Of a stretch of 7,128 bases of DNA, positions 1 through 4,823 are shown in pieces; within the stretch, counting starts at the first letter, position 1; each line of letters opens with the position of its first letter. The notes under the pieces were generated by a model that was not told the origin of the DNA, made no database searches, and was given only the letters and a program-made list of their open reading frames with translations. This DNA is from an uncultured Eubacteriales bacterium. GTDB taxonomy: Bacteria; Bacillota; Clostridia; Christensenellales; Aristaeellaceae. Where the stretch lies: the NCBI GenBank assembly GCA_902782795.1, contig CACZOT010000107.1, forward strand, positions 1 to 7,128, in the 5' to 3' direction. Position numbers and translations under genes: made by a program.

Positions 1-199
1 GGCCCGTCACCGTGGGGTTGGAAAGGCCCAGGGCCTCCTCGAGATCGCGCTGGCAGGCGGGGCGGCCCTCCTCCTCGCGCTCGTGGACGATGTGCAGGGC
101 GCTTTGCTGCTGCATGGTCAGGCCGCAGGAGCGCAGGCGGGCGTTCACTTCGCGGCTGAGCAAAACCTCCAGCCGCTTGATCCGGTCTCCAAGGTGCAT
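1..199 (-). CDS. MarR-family transcriptional regulator, N-terminal part (cut by window start)
   Basis: Only the first 66 codons are visible. They read as the start of a MarR-type winged-helix regulator: an N-terminal dimerisation helix (MHLGDRIKRLEVLLSREVN), then LTMQQQSALHIVHE, then a helix-turn-helix beginning around residue 47 with QRDLEEALGLSNPTVTG. That last stretch is the family's recognition-helix region (dLe..lgLsnpTVTg). These proteins bind DNA as dimers and usually repress their own or neighbouring genes until a ligand or oxidant releases them. The ATG at 199-197 is preceded by AAGGAGG (208-214, minus strand) at 8 bases, and by a perfect promoter, so the start is firm. The wing and the C-terminal helix lie outside the window, so target and ligand cannot be judged. 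The downstream neighbour, the possible regulated gene, is also outside. Confidence 0.85.
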   Translation of the reverse strand, partial: MHLGDRIKRLEVLLSREVNARLRSCGLTMQQQSALHIVHEREEEGRPACQRDLEEALGLSNPTVTG

Positions 200-219
200 G
201 GGCGGCGCCTCCTTCCGAA

Positions 220-239
220 AAATATCGCTTGCTATATAT
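220..239. promoter_or_regulatory. Candidate autoregulatory operator of the MarR protein
   Basis: An imperfect inverted repeat, AAATATCGC-TT-GCTATATAT, pairs 7 of 9 positions in each half. It spans roughly -4 to +17 of the predicted marR transcript. Size, AT-richness and position just after the -10 box fit a MarR dimer site that blocks promoter clearance. The assignment is inference, because the full recognition helix is not visible and AT-rich repeats arise by chance. Confidence 0.4.
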
Positions 240-242
240 CCC

Positions 243-271
243 ATTATAGAAGGATCCCCGGGAATTGTCAA
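243..271 (-). promoter_or_regulatory. Consensus sigma-A promoter of the marR gene
   Basis: On the minus strand, TTGACA (266-271) and TATAAT (243-248) are both perfect and are separated by exactly 17 bases. The predicted transcription start is near 236, giving a leader of about 37 bases before the ATG at 199. A promoter this strong in front of a MarR gene is usually held down by the protein itself. Confidence 0.88.
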
Positions 272-305
272 TGGAAGCGCGCGCGGGGCGGCGGTTTTGT
301 TTGGG

Positions 306-346
306 AAAGGAGCCCCGGCATCCTTTCGTCAGGATACCGGGGCTCC
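306..346 (-). terminator. Hairpin terminator after the DUF368/popT gene
   Basis: The arms 309-324 and 331-346 form a 15-bp GC-rich stem with a single internal mismatch (C319/A336) and a 6-base loop. It starts about 70 bases after the popT stop on the minus strand. The tract that follows on that strand is weak (TTTCCC, then A-rich), so termination may be inefficient or the hairpin may mainly protect the 3' end. It separates popT from marR, which has its own promoter. Confidence 0.65.
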
Positions 347-415
347 GATGTCACTATATCTCCCAGGGAGGGAATCGTTCAGGGCCATGGGCCAAAAGCG
401 TGGCCTGCGCCCTTG

Positions 416-1279
416 TCAATCCTTCCGGGAAAGGACGTAGCTCACCGCGAAGCCCGCGACGAGGCAGACGAGGCTGACCAGCACGATGCCCACGCCCCAT
501 GTGGTGGCGCTCATATCGATTTTTGCGATCACGGCCACGGGCGACGCGGCCATGAGGCCGATCATGCACAGATAGGTGCCGTTGGGCCAGCGGTCGAGCA
601 GGCGGCGGATGGCCTTGGCGACGAGGACGATGCCGATTACCGCGCCGATGAGGAAGGGCACGAACACGAGCAGGTTCTCGCCGATGGCCGCCCAGTTGAG
701 CGTGCCGAAGCCCTTGGCCAGCTGGGTGAGGCGCTCGGTGATTTCGTTGTAATAGCCGAGGATCAGCATCAGGGCCGAGCCGCTGATGCCGGGGATGATC
801 ATCGTCGCGGCGGCCAGGAAGCCGAGGACGACGGTCAGGATGAAGTTCACGATCGAGGGCTGCAGGGAATTGGCCGCGCTCGTCGTGCGGCTGAGGATCA
901 GCATCACCACGACCACCGCGACCGCCGCCACGAACGGCGCCCAGCTGACCGGCGTGAGCTTTTTCTTGTTCACGCGCCGCCAAAGCATGGGGATGCCGCC
1001 CAGGATCAGCCCGATGAAGACGCAGGACGTCGGGAAGGGATAGCTCTTCAGGAGCGCCTTGAAGATGAAGGCGAAGAGGAAAATGCCCGCGAGAACGCCG
1101 ATCACGAACGGGATCAGCCGGGGCAGCGTGCTCTTCTTTTCCGCCTTTCTGCCGGAGATGAGGAGCATCAGATCCTCGTACACGCCCATGGACATGACCA
1201 TGGAGCCCGCGCTCACGCCCGGGATCATGACCGCCATACCTGTTACGATACCCTTGATGATCAAAAGCAAAATGTTCAT
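416..1279 (-). CDS. popT: DUF368-family polyprenyl-phosphate transporter (PopT-like)
   Basis: A 287-residue polytopic membrane protein of the DUF368 family. Members have been shown to carry undecaprenyl phosphate, the lipid carrier of wall and surface polymer synthesis, back across the cytoplasmic membrane, in parallel with DedA/UptA proteins. The family's duplicated signature is plain: MIPGVSAGS at residues 18-26 and IIPGISGSA at 161-169, each at the start of a half with several hydrophobic helices (about 55-75, 84-100, 113-130, 142-160, 203-223, 263-284). Length is normal for the family. The N-terminus MNILLLIIKGIVTGMAVMIPG aligns with usual family starts. No ribosome site precedes the ATG, and the promoter's -10 box lies only 7 bases upstream, so the message is probably leaderless. 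The gene is transcribed alone. Family assignment is confident; substrate is by homology. Confidence 0.9.
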   Translation of the reverse strand: MNILLLIIKGIVTGMAVMIPGVSAGSMVMSMGVYEDLMLLISGRKAEKKSTLPRLIPFVIGVLAGIFLFAFIFKALLKSYPFPTSCVFIGLILGGIPMLWRRVNKKKLTPVSWAPFVAAVAVVVVMLILSRTTSAANSLQPSIVNFILTVVLGFLAAATMIIPGISGSALMLILGYYNEITERLTQLAKGFGTLNWAAIGENLLVFVPFLIGAVIGIVLVAKAIRRLLDRWPNGTYLCMIGLMAASPVAVIAKIDMSATTWGVGIVLVSLVCLVAGFAVSYVLSRKD

Positions 1280-1286
1280 GTGTGGT

Positions 1287-1316
1287 ATTATAATGCCGCT
1301 CGGCCGCGCGCGTCAA
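1287..1316 (-). promoter_or_regulatory. Promoter of the popT/DUF368 gene, very close to the start codon
   Basis: On the minus strand, TTGACG (1311-1316) and a perfect TATAAT (1287-1292) are separated by 18 bases. The expected transcription start falls at 1279-1281, at or within 2 bases of the ATG at 1279. The TGA inside the -35 box is an in-frame stop, and no ATG, GTG or TTG lies between it and the annotated start, so the coding region cannot begin further upstream at a normal codon. Confidence 0.8.
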
Positions 1317-1366
1317 GGGCATGCGCCTCCGCCTGCGCGGAAAATTAGCGGCGGGAGCGCCGTCAT

Positions 1367-1394
1367 AAAAAAGCAGTCCTCTCGCGAGAACCGC
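1367..1394 (-). terminator. Rho-independent terminator of the glyoxalase-pcp unit
   Basis: On the minus strand, the 9-bp stem GCGGTTCTC / GAGGACTGC closes on a GCGA (GNRA) tetraloop and is followed directly by six T residues (1372-1367). It lies about 60 bases after the pcp stop and ahead of the popT promoter, so it insulates the two units. Two of the nine pairs are G-T. Confidence 0.82.
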
Positions 1395-1454
1395 CAATGG
1401 CTCCATGGTTGCCTTGCCTGTAGGATCGGACCCACCTCGCCGGCTCGGCGACTT

Positions 1455-2057
1455 CTACCGCTCAGCCCCGGCGATCGCCCGCACGCACAGTTCCACGGCG
1501 CGCGCCTGCGTCTCCAGGTCCAGGCACGGCGCGCCCTCCTTCTGGCCGGGCAGGAAGGGCAGATGGATGAACCCCGCCCGCATGCCGGGGAAATCCTCCC
1601 GGGCGGCGTCCAGCGCCGTCCACAGAACGCAGTTGCACAGATACCGCCCCGCGTCCCAGGAATACCGCGCCGGGATGCCCGCTCCGCGTAGAGCCGCGAG
1701 GATCTCCTCAAAGGGATACGTCGCCGCGAGAGCGTCGGGCGCGCCTTCGCGGATCGGCGTCTCCAGGCGCACCTCGCCCGCGTTGTCGGGGGCTTTGCAG
1801 TCCTGGCAGTTGACGCCCAGGCGCTCCACGCTCACGGCGTCGCGCCCGCCCGCCTGCCCCACCAGGAGCACGCAATCCGGCCGGAATTCCCGGATCGCCC
1901 CCAGGAGTTCCTTCGGCCCCGCTTCCCATTCGACCGGCAGGCGGCGCAGCAGGAGCTGCGCGCCAAGTTTCTTCCCCTCGAGGGTCTTGATCGCCTCCCA
2001 GGAAGGATTGATCTTTTGCCCGCCGAAGGGCATGAACCCCGTCACCAAGATGCGCAT
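1455..2057 (-). CDS. pcp: Pyroglutamyl-peptidase I (pyrrolidone-carboxylate peptidase)
   Basis: A 200-residue cytoplasmic cysteine peptidase of family C15, which removes N-terminal pyroglutamate from peptides. The catalytic triad is visible: Glu78 in GQAGGRDAVSVER, Cys141 in RYLCNC, and His165 in GFIHLPFLP. The opening MRILVTGFMPFGG is the family's N-terminal signature, and the length is typical (about 200-215). The start at 2057 is chosen because AGGAGGT (2064-2070, minus strand) sits 6 bases upstream and the family signature begins there. The frame stays open to an ATG at 2180, but that extension runs through GC-rich hairpins and has no homology to the family. The gene follows the glyoxalase-fold gene after a 147-base gap and probably shares its promoter. 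It is used in peptide turnover and nutrient salvage. Confidence 0.95.
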   Translation of the reverse strand: MRILVTGFMPFGGQKINPSWEAIKTLEGKKLGAQLLLRRLPVEWEAGPKELLGAIREFRPDCVLLVGQAGGRDAVSVERLGVNCQDCKAPDNAGEVRLETPIREGAPDALAATYPFEEILAALRGAGIPARYSWDAGRYLCNCVLWTALDAAREDFPGMRAGFIHLPFLPGQKEGAPCLDLETQARAVELCVRAIAGAER

Positions 2058-2106
2058 GCGGCGACCTCCTCTTGTGAGCTTTTCCGTGCCGGGCCGCGGA
2101 CGAACG

Positions 2107-2129
2107 GCCTCCCGCCGCAGGCGGGAGGC
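2107..2129. repeat. Perfect 10-bp GC-rich hairpin upstream of pcp
   Basis: GCCTCCCGCC (2107-2116) and GGCGGGAGGC (2120-2129) are exact inverse complements around a 3-base loop. The hairpin lies in the pcp 5' region, 37 bases before the pcp ribosome site, and has no T tract on either side. It could stabilise or pause the transcript. Confidence 0.7.
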
Positions 2130-2177
2130 GCGCTGGACGACTCCCCGCCCCCCGCGGGCGGGGATGGCGTCCAGCGC
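2130..2177. repeat. Long two-part stem-loop between the glyoxalase gene and pcp
   Basis: The outer arms GCGCTGGACG (2130-2139) and CGTCCAGCGC (2168-2177) pair perfectly over 10 bp. Inside them CCCCGCC (2143-2149) pairs with GGCGGGG (2157-2163) over 7 bp around a 7-base loop. It abuts the hairpin at 2107-2129. No T tract follows on the minus strand, so it is not a canonical terminator. It may act as an mRNA-processing or pause structure that sets the glyoxalase-to-pcp ratio. Confidence 0.65.
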
Positions 2178-2204
2178 CATAGAGCCGTCCCCCGGGGAAG
2201 CGGC

Positions 2205-2582
2205 TCAGCGGTTCAGATACTCGAAAAACTCGATGCGCTCGTGGTCCGGGCCCTCGAAGAAGACGTTCTTCACGCCGCCGAGCAGGTTCTCCATGGTGGA
2301 GACGTCGTCGGGGATGAAGACGCCCTTTTCGCGCAGGTCGGCGACGAGCTCCTCGATCCCGGTGACTTCCACGGCGATATGGTCGATGGGCCCGGCGGTG
2401 CGCTCCTCGTAATTCTTCCGCTCGATGAGCTCCATCAGGCAGGTGCCCTTGTTGCAGAAGACCAGGTACGCGCCCGGGCGCGCCTCGTCGGTCACTTCGA
2501 ACCCCAGCTGATCGCGATAAAACCGCAGGGAAGCCTCCATATCCTTCACATAAATGCCGATGTGCGCAAGACCCTTGATCAT
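2205..2582 (-). CDS. VOC-superfamily protein (glyoxalase/bleomycin-resistance fold)
   Basis: A 125-residue single-domain VOC protein. Two beta-alpha-beta-beta-beta modules are recognisable: residues 4-55, beginning LAHIGIYVKDMEASLRFY, and 66-122, beginning IDHIAVEV and ending DHERIEFFEY. The four usual metal-ligand positions are filled as in glyoxalase I: His7, Glu51, His68 and Glu118, so a divalent metal is expected. Lactoylglutathione lyase-like activity is possible, but VOC enzymes also act as epimerases, dioxygenases and thiol transferases, and this sequence does not decide the substrate. Low-GC-type thiols are likelier than glutathione in this kind of host (inference). AAGGAG (2593-2598, minus strand) lies 10 bases before the ATG at 2582. 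Another ATG at 2587 opens a two-codon frame only. It is the first gene of the unit that includes pcp. Confidence 0.88.
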   Translation of the reverse strand: MIKGLAHIGIYVKDMEASLRFYRDQLGFEVTDEARPGAYLVFCNKGTCLMELIERKNYEERTAGPIDHIAVEVTGIEELVADLREKGVFIPDDVSTMENLLGGVKNVFFEGPDHERIEFFEYLNR

Positions 2583-2613
2583 CGCATTCGCGCTCCTTTT
2601 CTGTCCGCAATCG

Positions 2614-2629
2614 GTCTCCCGCGGGAGAC
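2614..2629. promoter_or_regulatory. Perfect 16-bp palindrome at the glyoxalase transcription start
   Basis: GTCTCCCGCGGGAGAC is a perfect palindrome that begins exactly at the predicted +1 and runs to +16 of the minus-strand transcript. Position and symmetry suit either an operator for a dimeric repressor or a 5'-terminal hairpin that protects the mRNA. No regulator gene for it is visible nearby, apart from the partial MarR gene, whose AT-rich candidate site looks different. Confidence 0.5.
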
Positions 2630-2635
2630 GCAGGC

Positions 2636-2665
2636 ATTATACCACTATTCCCGCCCTTTTGTCCA
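2636..2665 (-). promoter_or_regulatory. Promoter of the glyoxalase-pcp unit (extended -10)
   Basis: On the minus strand, TGGACA (2660-2665) and a perfect TATAAT (2636-2641) are separated by 18 bases. The sequence TGG just before the -10 box gives the extended TGN form. The predicted start of transcription is at 2629, leaving a leader of about 47 bases. It diverges from the plus-strand panT-coaX promoter about 50 bases away. Confidence 0.8.
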
Positions 2666-2712
2666 CGGGAACCGCCCGCCGCATTCGCCCCCGAGATTTA
2701 ACGCAAACGGAA

Positions 2713-2741
2713 CTGTTTTTAGCGCGCGCGAAAGGTATACT
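2713..2741 (+). promoter_or_regulatory. Probable promoter of the panT-coaX-cupin operon
   Basis: TATACT (2736-2741) matches 5 of 6 positions of the -10 consensus. At 17 bases there is only a poor -35 (CTGTTT, 2713-2718), so the promoter may be weak or activator-dependent. The expected start near 2748 falls a few bases before the first leader hairpin and fits the structured leader that follows. Confidence 0.5.
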
Positions 2742-2747
2742 GTTCAT

Positions 2748-2844
2748 CAAGCTGGCATCCCCCAAAGGGAGCCGGACGACCCCGGTTGGCACCCCAATTT
2801 TTCGACGGATATCCCGCAAGGGAACCCGAACGGAGGCATGCACC
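2748..2844 (+). ncRNA. Structured leader of the pantothenate operon: candidate attenuator, possibly pan-motif RNA
   Basis: The leader of about 97 bases can fold in competing ways. Hairpin 1 pairs CTGGC-a-TCCC (2752-2761) with GGGAGCCGG (2767-2775), leaving a bulged A at 2757. The same GGGAGCCGG can instead pair with TTGGCACCC (2786-2794), with an A-A mismatch (2770/2791), and that fold is followed by AATTTTT (2796-2802). This is the geometry of an antiterminator/terminator switch. The alternative stem has two G-T pairs and is weaker than hairpin 1. A third hairpin, TCCC-GCAA-GGGA (2812-2823), repeats the core of hairpin 1 and sits just before the ribosome site. Tandem hairpins with bulged adenosines upstream of pantothenate genes recall the Rfam pan motif; I cannot run the model, so membership is a hypothesis. 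Confidence 0.45.
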
Positions 2845-3453
2845 ATGAAAAAGACATCCACCCGCAACTTCGTCGTCCTCGCGCTGCTCGTCGCCATCCT
2901 GCTCATCCTCGCCCATCTGAACATCCCCATGCCCGCCGGCCTCTCGATCACCTTCAATATGATCCCCCTGGCCATCGCCGCCATCGTGGTGGGTCCGGGC
3001 GGCGGCGCGTTCATCGGCCTGGCGTTCGGCCTGATCAGCTTCCTGCAGTGCTTCGGCATCTTCGGCGCCAGCGCCCAGGGCATGGCCCTGATCGAGCTGG
3101 GCGTGAGCCCGGTCCTCCTCTTCTTGCAGAGGGTCGGCCCGCGCGTCCTGGACGGCTTCCTGCTGGGCTTCCTCTACCGCTTCTTCGCGAAGAAGACCAA
3201 CGTCTACGCGGGCTGCTCCATCACGGGCTTCCTGGCGGCGTTTCTGAACACGGCCTTCTTCATGTCCACTCTGGCCATCCTCTTCGGCCGCACGGAGGTC
3301 ATCCAAAGCAGCATGGCCGGGCGCGGCTTCTTCGCCTGGGTGATCGGCTCGGTCGGCGTCAACGGCGTCGTGGAGATGATCGTCTCCACCATCCTCACCG
3401 GCGCGATCGGCTCCGCCCTGTACAAGGCGGGCTTCTTCCGCGAGGCCCAATAA
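2845..3453 (+). CDS. ECF transporter S component, probable pantothenate-binding subunit (PanT-like)
   Basis: A 202-residue membrane protein with about six hydrophobic segments (roughly 9-25, 36-50, 55-72, 86-112, 120-148, 162-196). Size and profile fit the substrate-binding S component of energy-coupling factor vitamin importers. The first helix carries A13-L-L-V-A17, the AxxxA pattern that docks S components of group II systems onto the shared EcfT subunit. No ATPase or EcfT gene lies beside it, as expected for that group, so it must use a module encoded elsewhere. Pantothenate is inferred as substrate because the type III pantothenate kinase gene begins 21 bases downstream; the protein sequence alone does not prove it. 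The ATG at 2845 is chosen because GGAGG (2832-2836) lies 8 bases upstream. The ATG at 2838 is out of frame and too close to that site. Confidence 0.85.
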   Translation: MKKTSTRNFVVLALLVAILLILAHLNIPMPAGLSITFNMIPLAIAAIVVGPGGGAFIGLAFGLISFLQCFGIFGASAQGMALIELGVSPVLLFLQRVGPRVLDGFLLGFLYRFFAKKTNVYAGCSITGFLAAFLNTAFFMSTLAILFGRTEVIQSSMAGRGFFAWVIGSVGVNGVVEMIVSTILTGAIGSALYKAGFFREAQ

Positions 3454-3474
3454 CCGGAAAGGGAGGGCGCACGC

Positions 3475-4254
3475 ATGCTCCTCACCATGGATATCGGCAA
3501 CACGAACATCAAGACCGCCCTCTTCGACGGCCCGGAAATGGTCAATTACTGGCGCATCTCCACCAGCCGTGAGACCACCTCGGATGAATACGGCATCCTG
3601 CTGATGAACCTCTTCCGCAACGAGGGCCGCCGCCCCGAGGACGTGGAGGGCGTCATGATCTCCTCCGTCGTGCCGCAGGTGAACTTCACCGTGGAGCACA
3701 TGTGCCGCAATTACTTCAAGCGCAATCCGCTCTTCGTCGGCCCGGGCGTGAAGACGGGCATCAACATCCGCTACGACAACCCGCGTGAGCTGGGCAGCGA
3801 CCGCATCGCCAACGCCGTGGCGGCCTACACCCTCTACGGCGGGCCCTGCATCACCATCGATTTCGGCACCGCCACCACCTTCGGCGCCATTTCCGCCAAG
3901 GGCGAGTTCCTCGGCGGCGCCATCTGCCCCGGGCTCAAGCTCAGCTCCGAAGCGCTCGTCGAGCGCACCAGCAAGCTGCCCCGCTTCGAGCTCGTGCGGC
4001 CGGAGAGCGTCATCGGGCGAAACACCATCGCCAATATGCAAAGCGGCATCGTCTTCGGGTACGTCGGCCAGGTCTCCTACCTGGTCAAGCGCATCCGCGA
4101 GGAGCTCGGCGCGCCGGACGCCCGCGTCGTCGCCACCGGCGGCATGGCCGTGCTCATCGCCAGCGAGACCGACGTCATCAACACCCTGGACGGCTTGCTC
4201 ACCCTCAAGGGCCTGCGCATCATCTACGAAAAGAACGCCCCTCTGGGCGCTTGA
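3475..4254 (+). CDS. coaX: Type III pantothenate kinase
   Basis: A 259-residue cytoplasmic enzyme that phosphorylates pantothenate to 4'-phosphopantothenate (EC 2.7.1.33), the first committed step of coenzyme A synthesis. It belongs to the ASKHA fold. The phosphate loop MDIGNTNIK contains Asp6. NPRELGSDRIANAVAAY (102-118) holds Asp109, the expected catalytic base. IDFGTATTF (128-136) holds Asp129, the usual monovalent-cation/phosphate motif. GGAICPG (147-153) and ATGG (220-223) complete the family pattern, and the length is typical. Type III enzymes are not feedback-inhibited by CoA, so control probably lies in supply of the vitamin and in the operon leader. AAAGGGAGG (3458-3466) lies 8 bases before the ATG at 3475. 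Confidence 0.97.
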   Translation: MLLTMDIGNTNIKTALFDGPEMVNYWRISTSRETTSDEYGILLMNLFRNEGRRPEDVEGVMISSVVPQVNFTVEHMCRNYFKRNPLFVGPGVKTGINIRYDNPRELGSDRIANAVAAYTLYGGPCITIDFGTATTFGAISAKGEFLGGAICPGLKLSSEALVERTSKLPRFELVRPESVIGRNTIANMQSGIVFGYVGQVSYLVKRIREELGAPDARVVATGGMAVLIASETDVINTLDGLLTLKGLRIIYEKNAPLGA

Positions 4255-4288
4255 GACATTTCGATCCAGGTAAAGGAGGAGATTTCCC

Positions 4289-4648
4289 ATGCTCGTCAAG
4301 AAATCGCAGCAGCCCCTCGAGATCCGCCCCCAGATGCGCGGCGGCAACGGCGAAGCCCACCTGAAGCAGCTGCTCCCCCAGCTGCCCATGGAGGTGCGCT
4401 TCTTCAACGCCATCACCCTCGCGCCCGGTTCGTCCATCGGCGTGCACAAGCACGTGGGCGAATCCGAGCTGTTCTACTTCGTCTCCGGCACCGGCCGCTT
4501 CTGCGACGACGGCGATTGGTCCGAAGTGCACCCGGGCGACGCGACCATCACCTTCGCCGGCCACAGCCACGGCCTGGAAAACAACGGCAGCGAGGATCTC
4601 GTGCTCGTCTCCGCGATCATCATCGATTGCACCACTCCCCAGGAATAA
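4289..4648 (+). CDS. Small single-domain cupin, function unknown
   Basis: A 119-residue one-domain cupin. Motif 1 is complete, G47-X5-H53-K-H55-X4-E60-X6-G67. Motif 2 runs from G83 through F89-A-G91 and H94 to N98, with Phe in place of the usual Pro. His53, His55, Glu60 and His94 form the expected metal site. Such proteins may be isomerases, dioxygenases or simply sugar- or ligand-binding sensors; nothing in the sequence chooses between them. AAAGGAGG (4272-4279) lies 9 bases before the ATG. The gene follows coaX by 34 bases and ends just before the operon terminator, so it is very likely co-transcribed. A link to pantothenate or CoA metabolism is only suggested by this position. Confidence 0.9.
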   Translation: MLVKKSQQPLEIRPQMRGGNGEAHLKQLLPQLPMEVRFFNAITLAPGSSIGVHKHVGESELFYFVSGTGRFCDDGDWSEVHPGDATITFAGHSHGLENNGSEDLVLVSAIIIDCTTPQE

Positions 4649-4674
4649 CGCTCGTTCGCTCGGACGAGCTCCAG

Positions 4675-4723
4675 CGCTGGGCGTGGCCTTCCATTTCAGG
4701 AGGGCCGCGCCCAGCGTTTTTTT
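4675..4723 (+). terminator. Strong rho-independent terminator of the panT-coaX-cupin operon
   Basis: An uninterrupted stem of 18 bp (4675-4692 with 4699-4716, two G-T pairs) closes on a 6-base loop (ATTTCA) and is followed by seven T residues (4717-4723). It begins 26 bases after the cupin stop. A smaller 6-bp hairpin (GCTCGT at 4650-4655 with ACGAGC at 4664-4669) precedes it. It separates the operon from csoR-copA. Confidence 0.95.
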
Positions 4724-4773
4724 CCGGGCCGAGATGCAGACCGGGGAAACGGCGGCCGCGACCGGTCCGCCCC

Positions 4774-4802
4774 TTGACAGATACCCCAGGCGGGTATATA
4801 AT
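4774..4802 (+). promoter_or_regulatory. Consensus promoter of csoR-copA
   Basis: TTGACA (4774-4779) and TATAAT (4797-4802) are both perfect, with the ideal 17-base spacer. Transcription should start near 4809, giving a leader of about 29 bases. Such a promoter would be constitutively strong, which fits a gene pair held off by a repressor and released by copper. Confidence 0.93.
4781..4797. promoter_or_regulatory. CsoR operator 1, between -35 and -10
   Basis: The pseudo-palindrome ATACCC-N5-GGGTAT carries the G/C-tract with TA flanks found in known CsoR operators (TACCC...GGGTA type). It fills the promoter spacer, so bound repressor would directly exclude RNA polymerase. Release on Cu(I) binding is known for the family. 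Confidence 0.85.
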
Positions 4803-4806
4803 GCAA

Positions 4807-4823
4807 ATACCCACCCGGGGTAT
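4807..4823. promoter_or_regulatory. CsoR operator 2, over the transcription start and next to the ribosome site
   Basis: This is a second copy of ATACCC-N5-GGGTAT with the same spacing, 26 bp centre to centre from the first. It spans about -2 to +15 and ends one base before AGGAGG (4825-4830), the csoR ribosome site. Two identically spaced sites suggest that two CsoR tetramers cover the promoter. Confidence 0.8.

Noticed and set aside
83..1348. A 421-codon open frame on the plus strand opposite popT
   Set aside because: Its product is rich in His, Asp, Glu and Arg with no domain, as expected from the complement of a GC-rich membrane-protein gene. The opposite strand carries the clear DUF368 protein with promoter and terminator.
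1323..1360. Imperfect GC-rich inverted repeat (9 of 11 positions) upstream of the popT -35 box
   Set aside because: It has two central mismatches and a 16-base loop, no T tract and no link to a known regulator. In DNA this GC-rich such a repeat is weak evidence.
2058..2180. A 41-residue N-terminal extension of pcp from an ATG at 2180
   Set aside because: The family signature starts at MRILVTGF, an AGGAGGT lies 6 bases before that ATG, and the extension is encoded by stem-loop DNA.
2721..2730. Alternating GCGCGCGCG run in the panT promoter spacer as a Z-DNA or regulatory element
   Set aside because: Only nine bases long and unremarkable at this GC content.
2838..2844. ATG at 2838 as an alternative start near panT
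   Set aside because: It is out of frame with the membrane protein and lies one base from the ribosome site. The in-frame ATG at 2845 has ideal spacing.
2748..2844. TPP, FMN, THF, cobalamin or preQ1 riboswitch in the leader of the ECF gene
   Set aside because: I looked for the conserved core sequences of these classes as I remember them and saw none. The leader is also short (about 97 bases) for TPP, FMN or cobalamin aptamers plus an expression platform.
2719..4449. A 576-codon open frame on the minus strand opposite panT, coaX and the cupin
   Set aside because: It covers three well-recognised plus-strand genes. Its composition (Asp-, His-, Gly- and Ala-rich) is a third-position GC artefact, and it has no plausible ribosome site.
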